A stretch of DNA of 64,000 bases from Nocardia paucivorans NBRC 100373 (lineage in GTDB: Bacteria > Actinomycetota > Actinomycetes > Mycobacteriales > Mycobacteriaceae), in contig NZ_BAGE01000024.1 in assembly GCF_000308675.1 (NCBI RefSeq), positions 1 through 64,000 of the forward strand, given 5' to 3'. Of the stretch, positions 53,493 to 61,522 are shown piece after piece; position 1 is the stretch's first letter; each line of letters opens with the position of its first letter. Position numbers and translations under genes: made by a program. The notes below the pieces were generated by a model. The model did no database searches, was not told where the DNA came from, and saw only the letters and a list, made by a program, of their open reading frames with translations.

Positions 53493-54416
53493 ATGACGTT
53501 CACCGGAACCACGGTCGACTACGCAGTGCGTGAGCATCGCGCCTACCTCACCTTGAACCGCCCGGACAGACTGAACGCGATCACCGCCGAGATGGCCCGC
53601 GAGATCGGCGAGGCGGTCGCCGAGGCGAATGCCGACGACTCGGTACGGGTCATCGTGGTGCAGGGCGCGGGACGGGCGTTCTGCGCGGGCTACGATCTGA
53701 AACGGTATGCCGAGGGCGGCGAGGAGCATCAGGGCCCGGTATGGGACCCGATCAAGGACTTTCGGTCGATGAAGACCAATACCGATCACTTTTTCTCACT
53801 GTGGCGCTCGGCCAAGCCGACAATCGCGAAGGTCCACGGATATGCCGTCGCCGGCGGAAGCGATATAGCCCTTTCCTGCGATCTGGTCGTCATGGCCGAG
53901 GACGCCAAGATCGGATACATGCCGGCGCGGGTGTGGGGTTGCCCGACGACCGCGATGTGGGTCTATCGCCTCGGCGCCGAACGGGCCAAACGCATGCTGC
54001 TCACCGGTGACACCATCGACGGTGTCCAAGCCAAGGAATGGGGGCTGGTCCTCGACGCGGTTCCGGCGGAGGAACTCGACGCGGCCGTCGAGAAGCTCGC
54101 AGGCCGGATGGCCGGTGTCCCGATCAACCAACTGGTCATGCAGAAGATGATGATCAACCAGGCCTACGACAACATGGGGCTGCAGAGCACCCAGAACCTC
54201 GCGATCCTCTTCGACGGCATCACCCGCCACTCGCCGGAAGGGCGCTGGTTCGTCGACTTCGCGCAGGAGTACGGTTTCGGCACCGCGGTCCAGTGGCGTG
54301 ACACCGGCCGTTTCATTCCCGATGGCGGCGGCGCCATCCCGAGCGAGGACGAGATAGCCGAGATGCGGCGTGAACTCGACGAGAAAGCGGCCGCGGGAAA
54401 GGGGACGGGCCGATGA
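53493..54416 (+). CDS. Enoyl-CoA hydratase/isomerase (crotonase) family protein
   Basis: A 307-residue crotonase. Oxyanion-hole elements are GAGRAFCAGYDLKRY (about 55-69) and VHGYAVAGGSDIALSCDL (about 112-129). The usual catalytic Glu sites read PARVWG and AKRMLLTG, so both glutamates are replaced, as in the crotonase at 128-928. It is longer than usual, with a 35-residue polar tail. The ATG has no strong ribosome site. Its end overlaps the acyl-CoA ligase start (ATGA), giving coupled expression, and a palindrome with a TTGACA box lies just upstream. It probably works on the ligase product; the reaction is unclear. Confidence 0.87.
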   Translation: MTFTGTTVDYAVREHRAYLTLNRPDRLNAITAEMAREIGEAVAEANADDSVRVIVVQGAGRAFCAGYDLKRYAEGGEEHQGPVWDPIKDFRSMKTNTDHFFSLWRSAKPTIAKVHGYAVAGGSDIALSCDLVVMAEDAKIGYMPARVWGCPTTAMWVYRLGAERAKRMLLTGDTIDGVQAKEWGLVLDAVPAEELDAAVEKLAGRMAGVPINQLVMQKMMINQAYDNMGLQSTQNLAILFDGITRHSPEGRWFVDFAQEYGFGTAVQWRDTGRFIPDGGGAIPSEDEIAEMRRELDEKAAAGKGTGR

Positions 54417-56020
54417 GGACCCTCACCGAATCCCGGTGGCCCATGGACACCGGGCGGCCGGTCCTCGATATCACCGTGGGCCAACTGTTGCAGCAGGCCG
54501 CCGCAGCGGCCCCCGACGAACTCGCCATCGTGTCGGTCGCCCCGGACCGCGCAGCCCGCACCTGGACGTATCGAGAACTGCTGGACGACGCCGAGCGTGC
54601 AGCCGCCTGGTTGCTCGACCTTTTCCGGCCCGGTGAGCACATCGCGGTGTGGGCGCCGAATGTCGGTGAATGGCTCGTACTCCAATACGGGGCCGCGCTC
54701 GGCGGACTCGTGCTCGTGACCGTCAATCCCGCGCTGCGCGGACCCGAACTCGAATACGCCCTCGCCACCTCGCGGTCGGCCGGGGTCTTCTTCGTCGACG
54801 GCTTCCGCGGCACCGATATGGCCGCCCTGATACGGACCGTGCTTCCCGCGGTTCCCACGGTGCGCACGGCCATTCCCTTCCAAGGGTGGCTCGACGAGGT
54901 ACGTCGCACCCACAAACGGGCCGAGCTGCCGACGGTCGATCCCCGATCCGCCACCCAGATCCAGTTCACCTCCGGCACCACCGGTCGCCCGAAAGCGGCG
55001 CTGCTCGCGCACCGGGCCATGGTCACCAATGCGGCTTTCGTCCGGGAACGCTGCGGTGCACGTCCGGGAGCCACATTCGCCACCGCCCTCCCGTTGTTCC
55101 ACACCGCGGGTTGCGGACTGGCCGGGATGGGATCGGTGTACCAACGGGCCACCCTCGTGCTCGCGGAAATCTTCGATCCCACAACGATGCTGACCGCGAT
55201 CCAGGACTACCGGGCCGAGATCTTCGGCGGCGTGCCCACCATGTTGCACGCCCTACTCGCTCACCCCGACCTGGCCCGCTTCGATCTCGGCTCGCTGAAG
55301 GTGGTGATGTCCGGCGGGGACGCCGTCCCACCCGCGTTGATCGAGGGATGGGCGAAAGCGTGCGGCGCCGCGACCAGCGCGGTCTACGGCCAAACCGAAC
55401 TCGGCCCGATCGTATGTCAGACGAGCCCGGCCGACGGCCGCGACGACAATCTGTACACCGCGGGCCGACCACTCCCCCAGGTCGAGGTGGCCGTACTCGA
55501 TCCCGCCACCGGCGTGGTTCAACCTCTCGGGGTCGAGGGCGAGATATGCGCGCGCGGCTATCAACGGATGATCGGCTATCTCGATATGCCGACCGAGACC
55601 GCGCGGACCATCGATGCCGAGGGTTGGTTGCACACCGGTGATCTCGGGACGATGGACGCGCGCGGATATGTGCGGATCACCGGGCGCCTCAAGGACATGA
55701 TCATCCGCGGCGGTGAGAACATCTATCCGCGGGAGATCGAGGAAGCCCTGGCCACCCATCCCGCCGTCACCGACGCGGTCGTGCTCGGTTTGCCCGATCC
55801 GAAGTGGGGCGAGAGCGTGGCCGCCGTCGTCCGGCCGGATCCGACCCGACCGCTCCCCTCGGCACAGGAACTGCACGCCTACCTGCGGGAACGCCTCGCC
55901 CCGCACAAGACCCCCAAGTCCTGGTACATCGCCGATGGCCTTCCGATCAACGCCATGGGCAAACTTCAGAAATTCCGACTACGCGATCAGATCGTCGCCG
56001 GCGAGCTCGAGCCGCTGTGA
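54413..56020 (+). CDS. Class I fatty-acyl/aryl-CoA ligase
   Basis: A 535-residue adenylate-forming enzyme. The P-loop FTSGTTGRPKAALLAH (about 184-199), YGQTELGP (about 324), the hinge GWLHTGDLGTMDARGYVRI (about 403), GGENIYPREIEEALATHPAV and the catalytic Lys in NAMGKLQKFRLR near the end are all present, so it is likely active. The start overlaps the crotonase stop. With the crotonase and the TetR it forms a small operon for activating and modifying a carboxylic acid. A P450 converges on it from 58.0 kb. The substrate cannot be read from the sequence. Confidence 0.9.
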   Translation: MRTLTESRWPMDTGRPVLDITVGQLLQQAAAAAPDELAIVSVAPDRAARTWTYRELLDDAERAAAWLLDLFRPGEHIAVWAPNVGEWLVLQYGAALGGLVLVTVNPALRGPELEYALATSRSAGVFFVDGFRGTDMAALIRTVLPAVPTVRTAIPFQGWLDEVRRTHKRAELPTVDPRSATQIQFTSGTTGRPKAALLAHRAMVTNAAFVRERCGARPGATFATALPLFHTAGCGLAGMGSVYQRATLVLAEIFDPTTMLTAIQDYRAEIFGGVPTMLHALLAHPDLARFDLGSLKVVMSGGDAVPPALIEGWAKACGAATSAVYGQTELGPIVCQTSPADGRDDNLYTAGRPLPQVEVAVLDPATGVVQPLGVEGEICARGYQRMIGYLDMPTETARTIDAEGWLHTGDLGTMDARGYVRITGRLKDMIIRGGENIYPREIEEALATHPAVTDAVVLGLPDPKWGESVAAVVRPDPTRPLPSAQELHAYLRERLAPHKTPKSWYIADGLPINAMGKLQKFRLRDQIVAGELEPL

Positions 56021-56113
56021 ACCCCGATCACCACGCTTCGCGGGAGGTCTCTTCGTGCCCGATTCCGGCCGAATGCGCGAACAACCGTATTCCGCTGCCG
56101 GCAGGGTGCGGAT

Positions 56114-56704
56114 GTGAGCGGGTCGACGCGTAGGGAGCAACACGCGAGAACCCACGCGGCGCTCCTCGACGCGACGATGCGCTGCCTGGTGGTCCATGGC
56201 TACACGGGCACGACGACACAGCGGATCCAGGACGAGGCGGGGGTGTCCCGGGGTGCGCTGCTGCACCACTTCGGCTCGAAGTCGGAACTGCTCGTCGCCG
56301 CGATCCATCACATCGCCGACCTGCGCCTGAAAAATCTCGGCGAGCTCGTCGCGGAACTCGACGACCACCCCGATGCGCTGGAACACATGGTGCGGGCGAT
56401 CCGAGCGGCGATGGCGGGACCCGCATTTCAGGCCGCCATCGAGCTGTGGGCCGCCTCTCGCACCGACCCGCAGCTGCGTTCGGCACTGCTGCCCGCGGAG
56501 AGACGGCTGGGCGCCGCGCTCCGCGCGCTTTTCAACCGGCATGCGGGCATCCACGACCCCATCGCGGCGCGGACGGCCTTCGAGTCCCTGATGGCGTTGA
56601 TCCGCGGACTGGAGCTGACTCGCATCATGCGCGACGATCAGACATCGGCCGATCGGGTCATCGACGATTGGCTCGACCATATCGCCCACTTGCGCACGCT
56701 GTGA
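56114..56704 (+). CDS. TetR-family transcriptional regulator
   Basis: A 196-residue repressor-type protein. The N-terminal helix-turn-helix (TTTQRIQDEAGVSRGALLHH, about residues 34-53) and the following FGSKSELLVAAI are canonical TetR. The C-terminal ligand domain (about 70-190) is mostly helical. The start is a GTG at 56114; an overlapping ATG is out of frame. It is the third gene of the crotonase/ligase operon, 93 nt after the ligase. It probably controls that operon through the palindrome at 53431-53454, with an acyl-CoA as ligand. Confidence 0.88.
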   Translation: MSGSTRREQHARTHAALLDATMRCLVVHGYTGTTTQRIQDEAGVSRGALLHHFGSKSELLVAAIHHIADLRLKNLGELVAELDDHPDALEHMVRAIRAAMAGPAFQAAIELWAASRTDPQLRSALLPAERRLGAALRALFNRHAGIHDPIAARTAFESLMALIRGLELTRIMRDDQTSADRVIDDWLDHIAHLRTL

Positions 56705-56781
56705 CGAACTCCCCTTCTCGATGGCAGGCGGTGCCTCGAGAACGCCCCCGCCGGGCGGGCGGAAAGCGATGCCGGAGGCCG

Positions 56782-58026
56782 CTACACGTGCGCCAGCGGT
56801 GGTGACGCCGGGAAAACGACGGGCAATGTGGTCAACGCGCGGTGGAATGCGCCGGTCCGCCAGGTGAGCTCGGCGGCCGGGATCCCCAACCTCATCTCGG
56901 GCAGAGCGTCGAGCAATTGATCGATGGCGTCCTGGGCAATCCGGTAGGCCAGCGAACTGGCCGGGCACATATGCGGTCCGTTGCCGAAGGCCAGATGCGC
57001 GCGGTTGCCGGCATGTTGGTTCGAGCCGATCACCGGATCGGTGTTGCAGGCGGCCAGACCGATCACCACCGGCTGGTGCGCAGGCAACCAGACATCGTCG
57101 ATCAGAATCGGCTGTTTCGGGAAGGTGAAGCAGAAGTTCGCCACCGGCGGGTCGTTGAACAACACTTCGTCGAGGGCGTCGCGGGTGGACAGGCTCCCAT
57201 CCAACGCGCTGTCCCCCAGCTGCTGGTCGGTGAGGATCAGCCGCAGGGCGTTGACGATCAGATTCTGCAAAGGTTCGATACCCGCCCCGTACAGGGTGGC
57301 CACCTGATGCGCCAGCTCCATATCGCTCAGTCCGATCGGGTGCCGCAGCATCTGCGTCGTCACATCCGAACCGGGTGTGGTCTGTTTGAGGTGGATCAAC
57401 TCCAGCATCGCGTTCATGACCGCTTTGTTCCCACGCTCGGCTCCCACCCCCTCGAACATCGCGGCCATCCCGGACGCGGCGCGCTGCGCGAGCTCGGTCG
57501 GACATCCGAGCAACGAGTTCAACACCGCGAAAGTGAGCGGAAACGCGTACTGCCGGATCAGATCCGCGGATCCGTCCTCGCAGAACGAGTTGATCAATGG
57601 GACGGCGACCTGCGCCACGGTGTCGTGTAGATCGTATCGATCGGCCTGAGTGAGACCCGCAACGATGACCTGCCGATAGCGGGAATGGGTGGCGCCGTCG
57701 CTACGCCGCGCATTCGGCCGCCACTGCATGAGCGGCAGCACCGGACAGTCGGCGGGAACATCACGTTGCCACGCTCGCGGATCGGCCGGAAAATGGTCCG
57801 GGTCGTTGAATATCCGTACCGCGGTGTAGTAACCGATCACCAGCGTGGCCGGCACACCCGGCGCCAACTCCACCGGGACCAACGACCCGTATCGTTCTCG
57901 CATCGCGCGATAGGCGCCGTGCGGGTCCGCCGCGAACTCGGGGACATACAACGGAATCCGTGGATCGTCGGTATTGATGGGCGACCCATGCGACATCGGG
58001 CCGGGTCGATGGTCGGGACTCATCAT
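56782..58026 (-). CDS. CYP157-like cytochrome P450 lacking the ExxR arginine
   Basis: A 414-residue P450, a close paralog of the one at 21624-22886. The heme loop is FGNGPHMCPASSLAY, the I-helix AGIEPLQNLIVN (Pro replacing Thr), and the K-helix EVLFNDPP, so the ExxR Arg is Phe. These departures match those of CYP157-type enzymes. The ATG at 58026 is chosen over 57996 because it is the first ATG after a TAAAGT-like -10 box; no ribosome site is visible for either. It is convergent with the TetR gene. Its redox partners are not encoded in the window. The remnant of an LLM oxidoreductase ends 44 nt upstream. Confidence 0.86.
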   Translation of the reverse strand: MMSPDHRPGPMSHGSPINTDDPRIPLYVPEFAADPHGAYRAMRERYGSLVPVELAPGVPATLVIGYYTAVRIFNDPDHFPADPRAWQRDVPADCPVLPLMQWRPNARRSDGATHSRYRQVIVAGLTQADRYDLHDTVAQVAVPLINSFCEDGSADLIRQYAFPLTFAVLNSLLGCPTELAQRAASGMAAMFEGVGAERGNKAVMNAMLELIHLKQTTPGSDVTTQMLRHPIGLSDMELAHQVATLYGAGIEPLQNLIVNALRLILTDQQLGDSALDGSLSTRDALDEVLFNDPPVANFCFTFPKQPILIDDVWLPAHQPVVIGLAACNTDPVIGSNQHAGNRAHLAFGNGPHMCPASSLAYRIAQDAIDQLLDALPEMRLGIPAAELTWRTGAFHRALTTLPVVFPASPPLAHV

Positions 58027-58069
58027 CGAATGTACTTTAGCCGGGGCTCGGGAAAAGGCCACCGAAAGA

Positions 58070-58990
58070 TCATGAAAATGCCAGTCGTCCCTGTTGTGAA
58101 CAGCAGCGATTCTCGGACCGGGGCGAGTGCCGGCCGTACCCACGGTCACCTCCTATACCGTGGCGCACATCGGTCAACCGGTCCAGTTCACGCAGCGTCG
58201 CATCGCGCGCAAGCACCGAGACGATGCCGAGCAGTGTGCGTGCCAACCGCTCCAGATCACCGGGGCGCGGCCGGAACACTGTCGCGATGACCGGCATCGG
58301 TGGTCGGCCGAGGCGGTCGGCGACCCGCCGCAGTTCGATGATCCCTTTCTCCAGTTCGTCCAGCAGAATCCCGACCGGGGCCAACCACCCGTCGGCGTGG
58401 TCGAGGATACGGTCGTGCGTGGACGGACCCCAACCGCCCAGCCAGATCGGTGGGCGTGGTTGTCGAATCGGTTTGGGCCAGGAATACAGTGCGTCGAAAT
58501 CGACGAATTCACCGTGAAATTCGGCCTACTCATTCGTCCAGATCTCCGTCATCTCCGGCAGCCTGTCCCGCTGCAATGCGACCCGGGTTCGGGGATCGGT
58601 GCCGTGATTGCGCATTTCCTCACGGAGCCGGCCGACACCGACGCCGAGCTCGAGTCACCCTCCCGACGCCACATCGAGACTCGCCACTTCCTTGGCGAGG
58701 ATGATCGGGTCGCGTTGAACTACCAGAGTGACCGCGGTGCCGATCTGCAATCGCCGTGTCACCGTGGCGGCGAACGCCAACGAGACGAGCGGGTCGAAAT
58801 TACGGTGGTAGCCCCGGGGAATATCGCCTCCGCCGGGATAGGGCGTAGTGAAGGTTGTCGGGATATGGGTGTGTTCGGCTACGAACAACGACTCGAAGTC
58901 ACGTTCTTCCACCGCGCGGGCGAGTTCGCCCGGGCCGATGCTTTCGTCGGTGATGCCGGTGAAGATTCCGATCCGCTGCGGGTACGGTAA
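58070..58990 (-). pseudogene. Decayed LLM-class F420-dependent-type oxidoreductase
   Basis: The reading begins RIGIFTGITDESIGPGELAR (around 58972) with no start codon in place. It continues through EERDFESLFVAEHTHIP and SLDVASGG to a stop at 58655. A frame change then gives LGVGVGRLREEMRNHGTDPR, and an in-frame TAG at about 58527 interrupts TEIWTNE-AEFHGEFVDFD. The rest (PPIWLGGWGPSTHDRILDHA, then LRRVADRLGRPPMPV) runs to 58070. Three independent lesions (lost start, frameshift, nonsense) show a true pseudogene. The blocks match the luciferase-like F420-dependent family. Confidence 0.75.
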
Positions 58991-58993
58991 ACG

Positions 58994-59009
58994 TTGACAT
59001 CAGCGTCAA
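58994..59009 (+). promoter_or_regulatory. Inverted repeat in front of the MerR gene
   Basis: TTGAC (58994-58998) and GTCAA (59005-59009) form a short inverted repeat around a TTGACA box, 22 nt before the MerR start. MerR regulators bind such dyads between widely spaced promoter boxes. The short leader makes autoregulation plausible. Confidence 0.35.
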
Positions 59010-59031
59010 GGTCGAGGTCGAGACGAGCGAT

Positions 59032-59700
59032 ATGCGAATAGGCGAACTCGCACAACACGCCGGCGTGAGCACCCGGGCGTTGCGTTACTACGAGCAACAG
59101 GACCTACTGACCTCTGCGCGGCACAGCAACGGGTACCGAGTTTTCGATGGTTCCGCCGTGGAGACGGTGCTACGTATCCGGGCTCTTCTGGCGGCAGGAC
59201 TGTCCACCGATGTCATCGGCCGGGTGCTGCCGTGCACACGAGACAGCAGTCCGCGTATCGAGCCCTGCGCCGAGGTCGTGGCACTTCTGCGGTCGCAGAT
59301 CGACCGGATGGACGCCCTGGCCGCGGATCTGAACCGTTCTCGCGATCTACTCGCCTCGATCCTTCACGATTCCGGTATGCCCGTCCCGGAGACAGGTGAA
59401 GGAACAGGGCCGGTCGCTCACGGCGACCGCCCCGCATTTCGGCCGTATCCGTTCCCGCCGGACGAGCTCACGACACGAGCCGACCATCCACGTCGAGCGG
59501 CCCGGACCGCTTCCTTCTCCACCTCGTCGAGCTTGCGGGTGTCACGCGGTTCGGCGAACGGCTGCACGTCCTCGGGCAGCCCCCGAGCGATGGCCTTACC
59601 GTGGTCGAGTTCGGCATTGACCTCGGCGCCCAACAACAACGCGATATTGGTCAGCCACAACCACACGAGGAAGATCACCACCCCCGCCAATGACCCGTAG
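59032..59700 (+). CDS. MerR-family transcriptional regulator with a run-on C-terminus
   Basis: The N-terminal 125 residues are a standard MerR protein: MRIGELAQHAGVSTRALRYY at the start, then QDLLTSARHSNGYRVFDG and a dimerisation helix (VVALLRSQIDRMDALAADL). The annotated frame continues for about 85 more residues antisense to the end of the YihY-like gene, with composition typical of a shadow frame (Ser/Thr/Asn-rich). The original stop near 59400-59440 was probably lost by a frameshift. The ATG has no obvious ribosome site, so a leaderless message is possible. It was likely the regulator of the now broken LLM gene that faces it. Confidence 0.8.
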   Translation: MRIGELAQHAGVSTRALRYYEQQDLLTSARHSNGYRVFDGSAVETVLRIRALLAAGLSTDVIGRVLPCTRDSSPRIEPCAEVVALLRSQIDRMDALAADLNRSRDLLASILHDSGMPVPETGEGTGPVAHGDRPAFRPYPFPPDELTTRADHPRRAARTASFSTSSSLRVSRGSANGCTSSGSPRAMALPWSSSALTSAPNNNAILVSHNHTRKITTPANDP

Positions 59701-60569
59701 GTCTTGTCGTAGGCGGAGAAATTCGCGATGTAAACCGCGAACAATCCCGAAACGATCAGCCAGATCAGCACCGCGATGACACCACCGGGGCCGATCCATT
59801 TCACCCCGCCCTGTCGGGCATTCGGACTGGCCCAGAACAGAATGGCCAGCAGCACCGAGATCAGGACGAACAGCACCGGCCACTTGGTGATGTTCCATAT
59901 CGTCACCACCGTGCTCCCTACACCGAGAAAGTCACCGAGTTGTCGAGCGACCGGCCCGCTCGCCACCACGATCACGGCGCTGAGCACCAGCAGGATCACC
60001 GCGACGAATGTGACACCGACCCGGATCGGGACGGTCTTCCAGATCGGACGCCCCTCCCCGATGCCATAGACGATATTGGAGGCGCGCATGAACGCCGCCA
60101 CATAGCCCGATGCCGACCACAACGCGACGGCGAGACCGAGGATCGCCCCGAGGCCCGCGCCCTGCTTGTTGGCCTGCGCCTGGGTGATGAGGGTGTGCAC
60201 GAAATCGGCACTCGAGCCCGGCGCGATCTGCTGCGCCTGGTCCACGAGCGTGTCGGCGGCATTCGGCCCCAACAGGCCGAGTAGCGAAACCAGGACGATG
60301 AGCCCCGGCACGACCGACAACACCGCGTAGTAGGTGAGTCCGGCGGCCAGGTCGGTCACATTGTCACGCCGCAATTGCCTGCCCGCACGTTTGACCACCG
60401 CGAGCAGCGAGGGCGTCGACAATTCGGCCGGGCTGCTCGGCTCGTCCGGGTCGAGATCCGGCCGGGCTCCGGTGACGGTCGCACGACCTCGTGCCTCGGT
60501 GCGGCGCTGCGCATGCGGCGGGGCCACGGCCCCGTCGGGTCGGTTCGATCCGTCGCGCTCTACGGCCAT
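59418..60569 (-). CDS. YihY/BrkB-family inner membrane protein
   Basis: A 383-residue integral membrane protein. After a basic, Pro-rich N-terminus (about 1-60) come about six transmembrane helices, with the family landmarks LAAGLTYYAVLSVVPGLIVL (about 74-93), LWSASGYVAAFMRASNIVY (about 150-168) and YGSLAGVVIFLVWLWLTNIA (about 289-308) leading to LLGAEVNAELDH. The C-terminal tail is basic and cytoplasmic. The start ATG has GAGG 9 nt upstream. Family members are widespread and their function is unsettled; the old RNase BN assignment was wrong. It overlaps the extended MerR frame tail to tail. Confidence 0.9.
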   Translation of the reverse strand: MAVERDGSNRPDGAVAPPHAQRRTEARGRATVTGARPDLDPDEPSSPAELSTPSLLAVVKRAGRQLRRDNVTDLAAGLTYYAVLSVVPGLIVLVSLLGLLGPNAADTLVDQAQQIAPGSSADFVHTLITQAQANKQGAGLGAILGLAVALWSASGYVAAFMRASNIVYGIGEGRPIWKTVPIRVGVTFVAVILLVLSAVIVVASGPVARQLGDFLGVGSTVVTIWNITKWPVLFVLISVLLAILFWASPNARQGGVKWIGPGGVIAVLIWLIVSGLFAVYIANFSAYDKTYGSLAGVVIFLVWLWLTNIALLLGAEVNAELDHGKAIARGLPEDVQPFAEPRDTRKLDEVEKEAVRAARRGWSARVVSSSGGNGYGRNAGRSP

Positions 60570-60702
60570 GTCGGTTCGCCTCGCTTACGCACGCCTGTCG
60601 GTCACACACGGGGTGGAAACACGACCGCCCTGTACGAGTGGTGCCCGCAGCGGCGGTACCGAAACACTCCTCGACAGGGATACGGATTCCGCCCCGATGT
60701 GG

Positions 60703-61188
60703 TCATGTGCCCGCGATGGAGGCGCCCAACGCCTTCAACGCCGGTATCGCGGCGAGGATATTGCACAGCTCTTCCGCGGACAGACCGGCGAGATGCTCGG
60801 TGATCGAGGCGGTCATCCGCCGCTGACGTTCGATCATGTACGCCCGCCCCTTGTCGGTGAGCTCGATCAGCGTCGCCCGACCGTCGGCGGGGTCCTGTTT
60901 GCGGCGAACCATTCCATCTTTTTCCAGCACGCTCACCAGGTTCGTCATCGACGGCTGTGTCACACCCTGCAGTTCGGCCAGGGCGGTGATACGTCGCGAA
61001 CCCTCACGTCGGAGGGTGGACATCGTCGATGTCGCGGTCATGCTCATCTCCCGCGGTTGTTTACGCAGTAGCAGCACGAGCAGCGAATACAACGCCTCGG
61101 CGAGCTCGTGCGCAGCGGCATCGTCGCTCGGCGAGTGCCGTTGCTCGGGAAGTGTGGTCGTCACCGAGGTCGAGCTGTCACCATCCAC
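60703..61188 (-). CDS. MarR-family transcriptional regulator
   Basis: A 161-residue MarR protein with the winged helix (ITALAELQGVTQPSMTNLVS near 67-86) and the wing DPADGRATLIELTDKGRAYM (about 98-117). N- and C-terminal helices form the dimer interface. The start is a GTG at 61188, fixed by frame; the ribosome site is weak. The upstream gap contains a strikingly A+T-rich element with inverted TATAGCCAA/TTGGCTATA arms, very likely its own operator. The divergent DUF2156 gene would then share this control. Confidence 0.87.
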   Translation of the reverse strand: MDGDSSTSVTTTLPEQRHSPSDDAAAHELAEALYSLLVLLLRKQPREMSMTATSTMSTLRREGSRRITALAELQGVTQPSMTNLVSVLEKDGMVRRKQDPADGRATLIELTDKGRAYMIERQRRMTASITEHLAGLSAEELCNILAAIPALKALGASIAGT

Positions 61189-61217
61189 CCCACGAGTCTA
61201 TTCGACCCGCCATACCA

Positions 61218-61260
61218 TATAGCCAAATCTATATAAATTGGCTATATAAATTGCCTATAT
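61218..61260. promoter_or_regulatory. A+T-rich MarR-type operator/promoter island
   Basis: TATAGCCAA (61218-61226) and TTGGCTATA (61238-61246) are perfect inverted arms around an 11-nt A+T spacer. A third arm, TTGCCTATATA (61251-61261), repeats the right arm in the same direction. In a G+C-rich genome such a block stands out, and it sits between the MarR gene and the DUF2156 gene. Confidence 0.65.
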
Positions 61261-61522
61261 AGTTGCGGTATTTCGCCACACCCGGGACACCGTCGAACGT
61301 ATACTTCGAGTGTTCGTCCAGGTGTCGACAACCGATCCATCTGCGCGGATGTATCCACTCGGACAAGCGGCCCACGCACGGTATCGATACGGGTCGGTTC
61401 TATCCGACGACCTGCGTCTTCGCGGCACCGGGACCGTCGGCCCCTGACGCGCTCGGGATACGCGGTCCCCTCGGCCACCGATAGAACATCGAGGCCGGAG
61501 GGAGAACCGTCGGGAGGACCAC

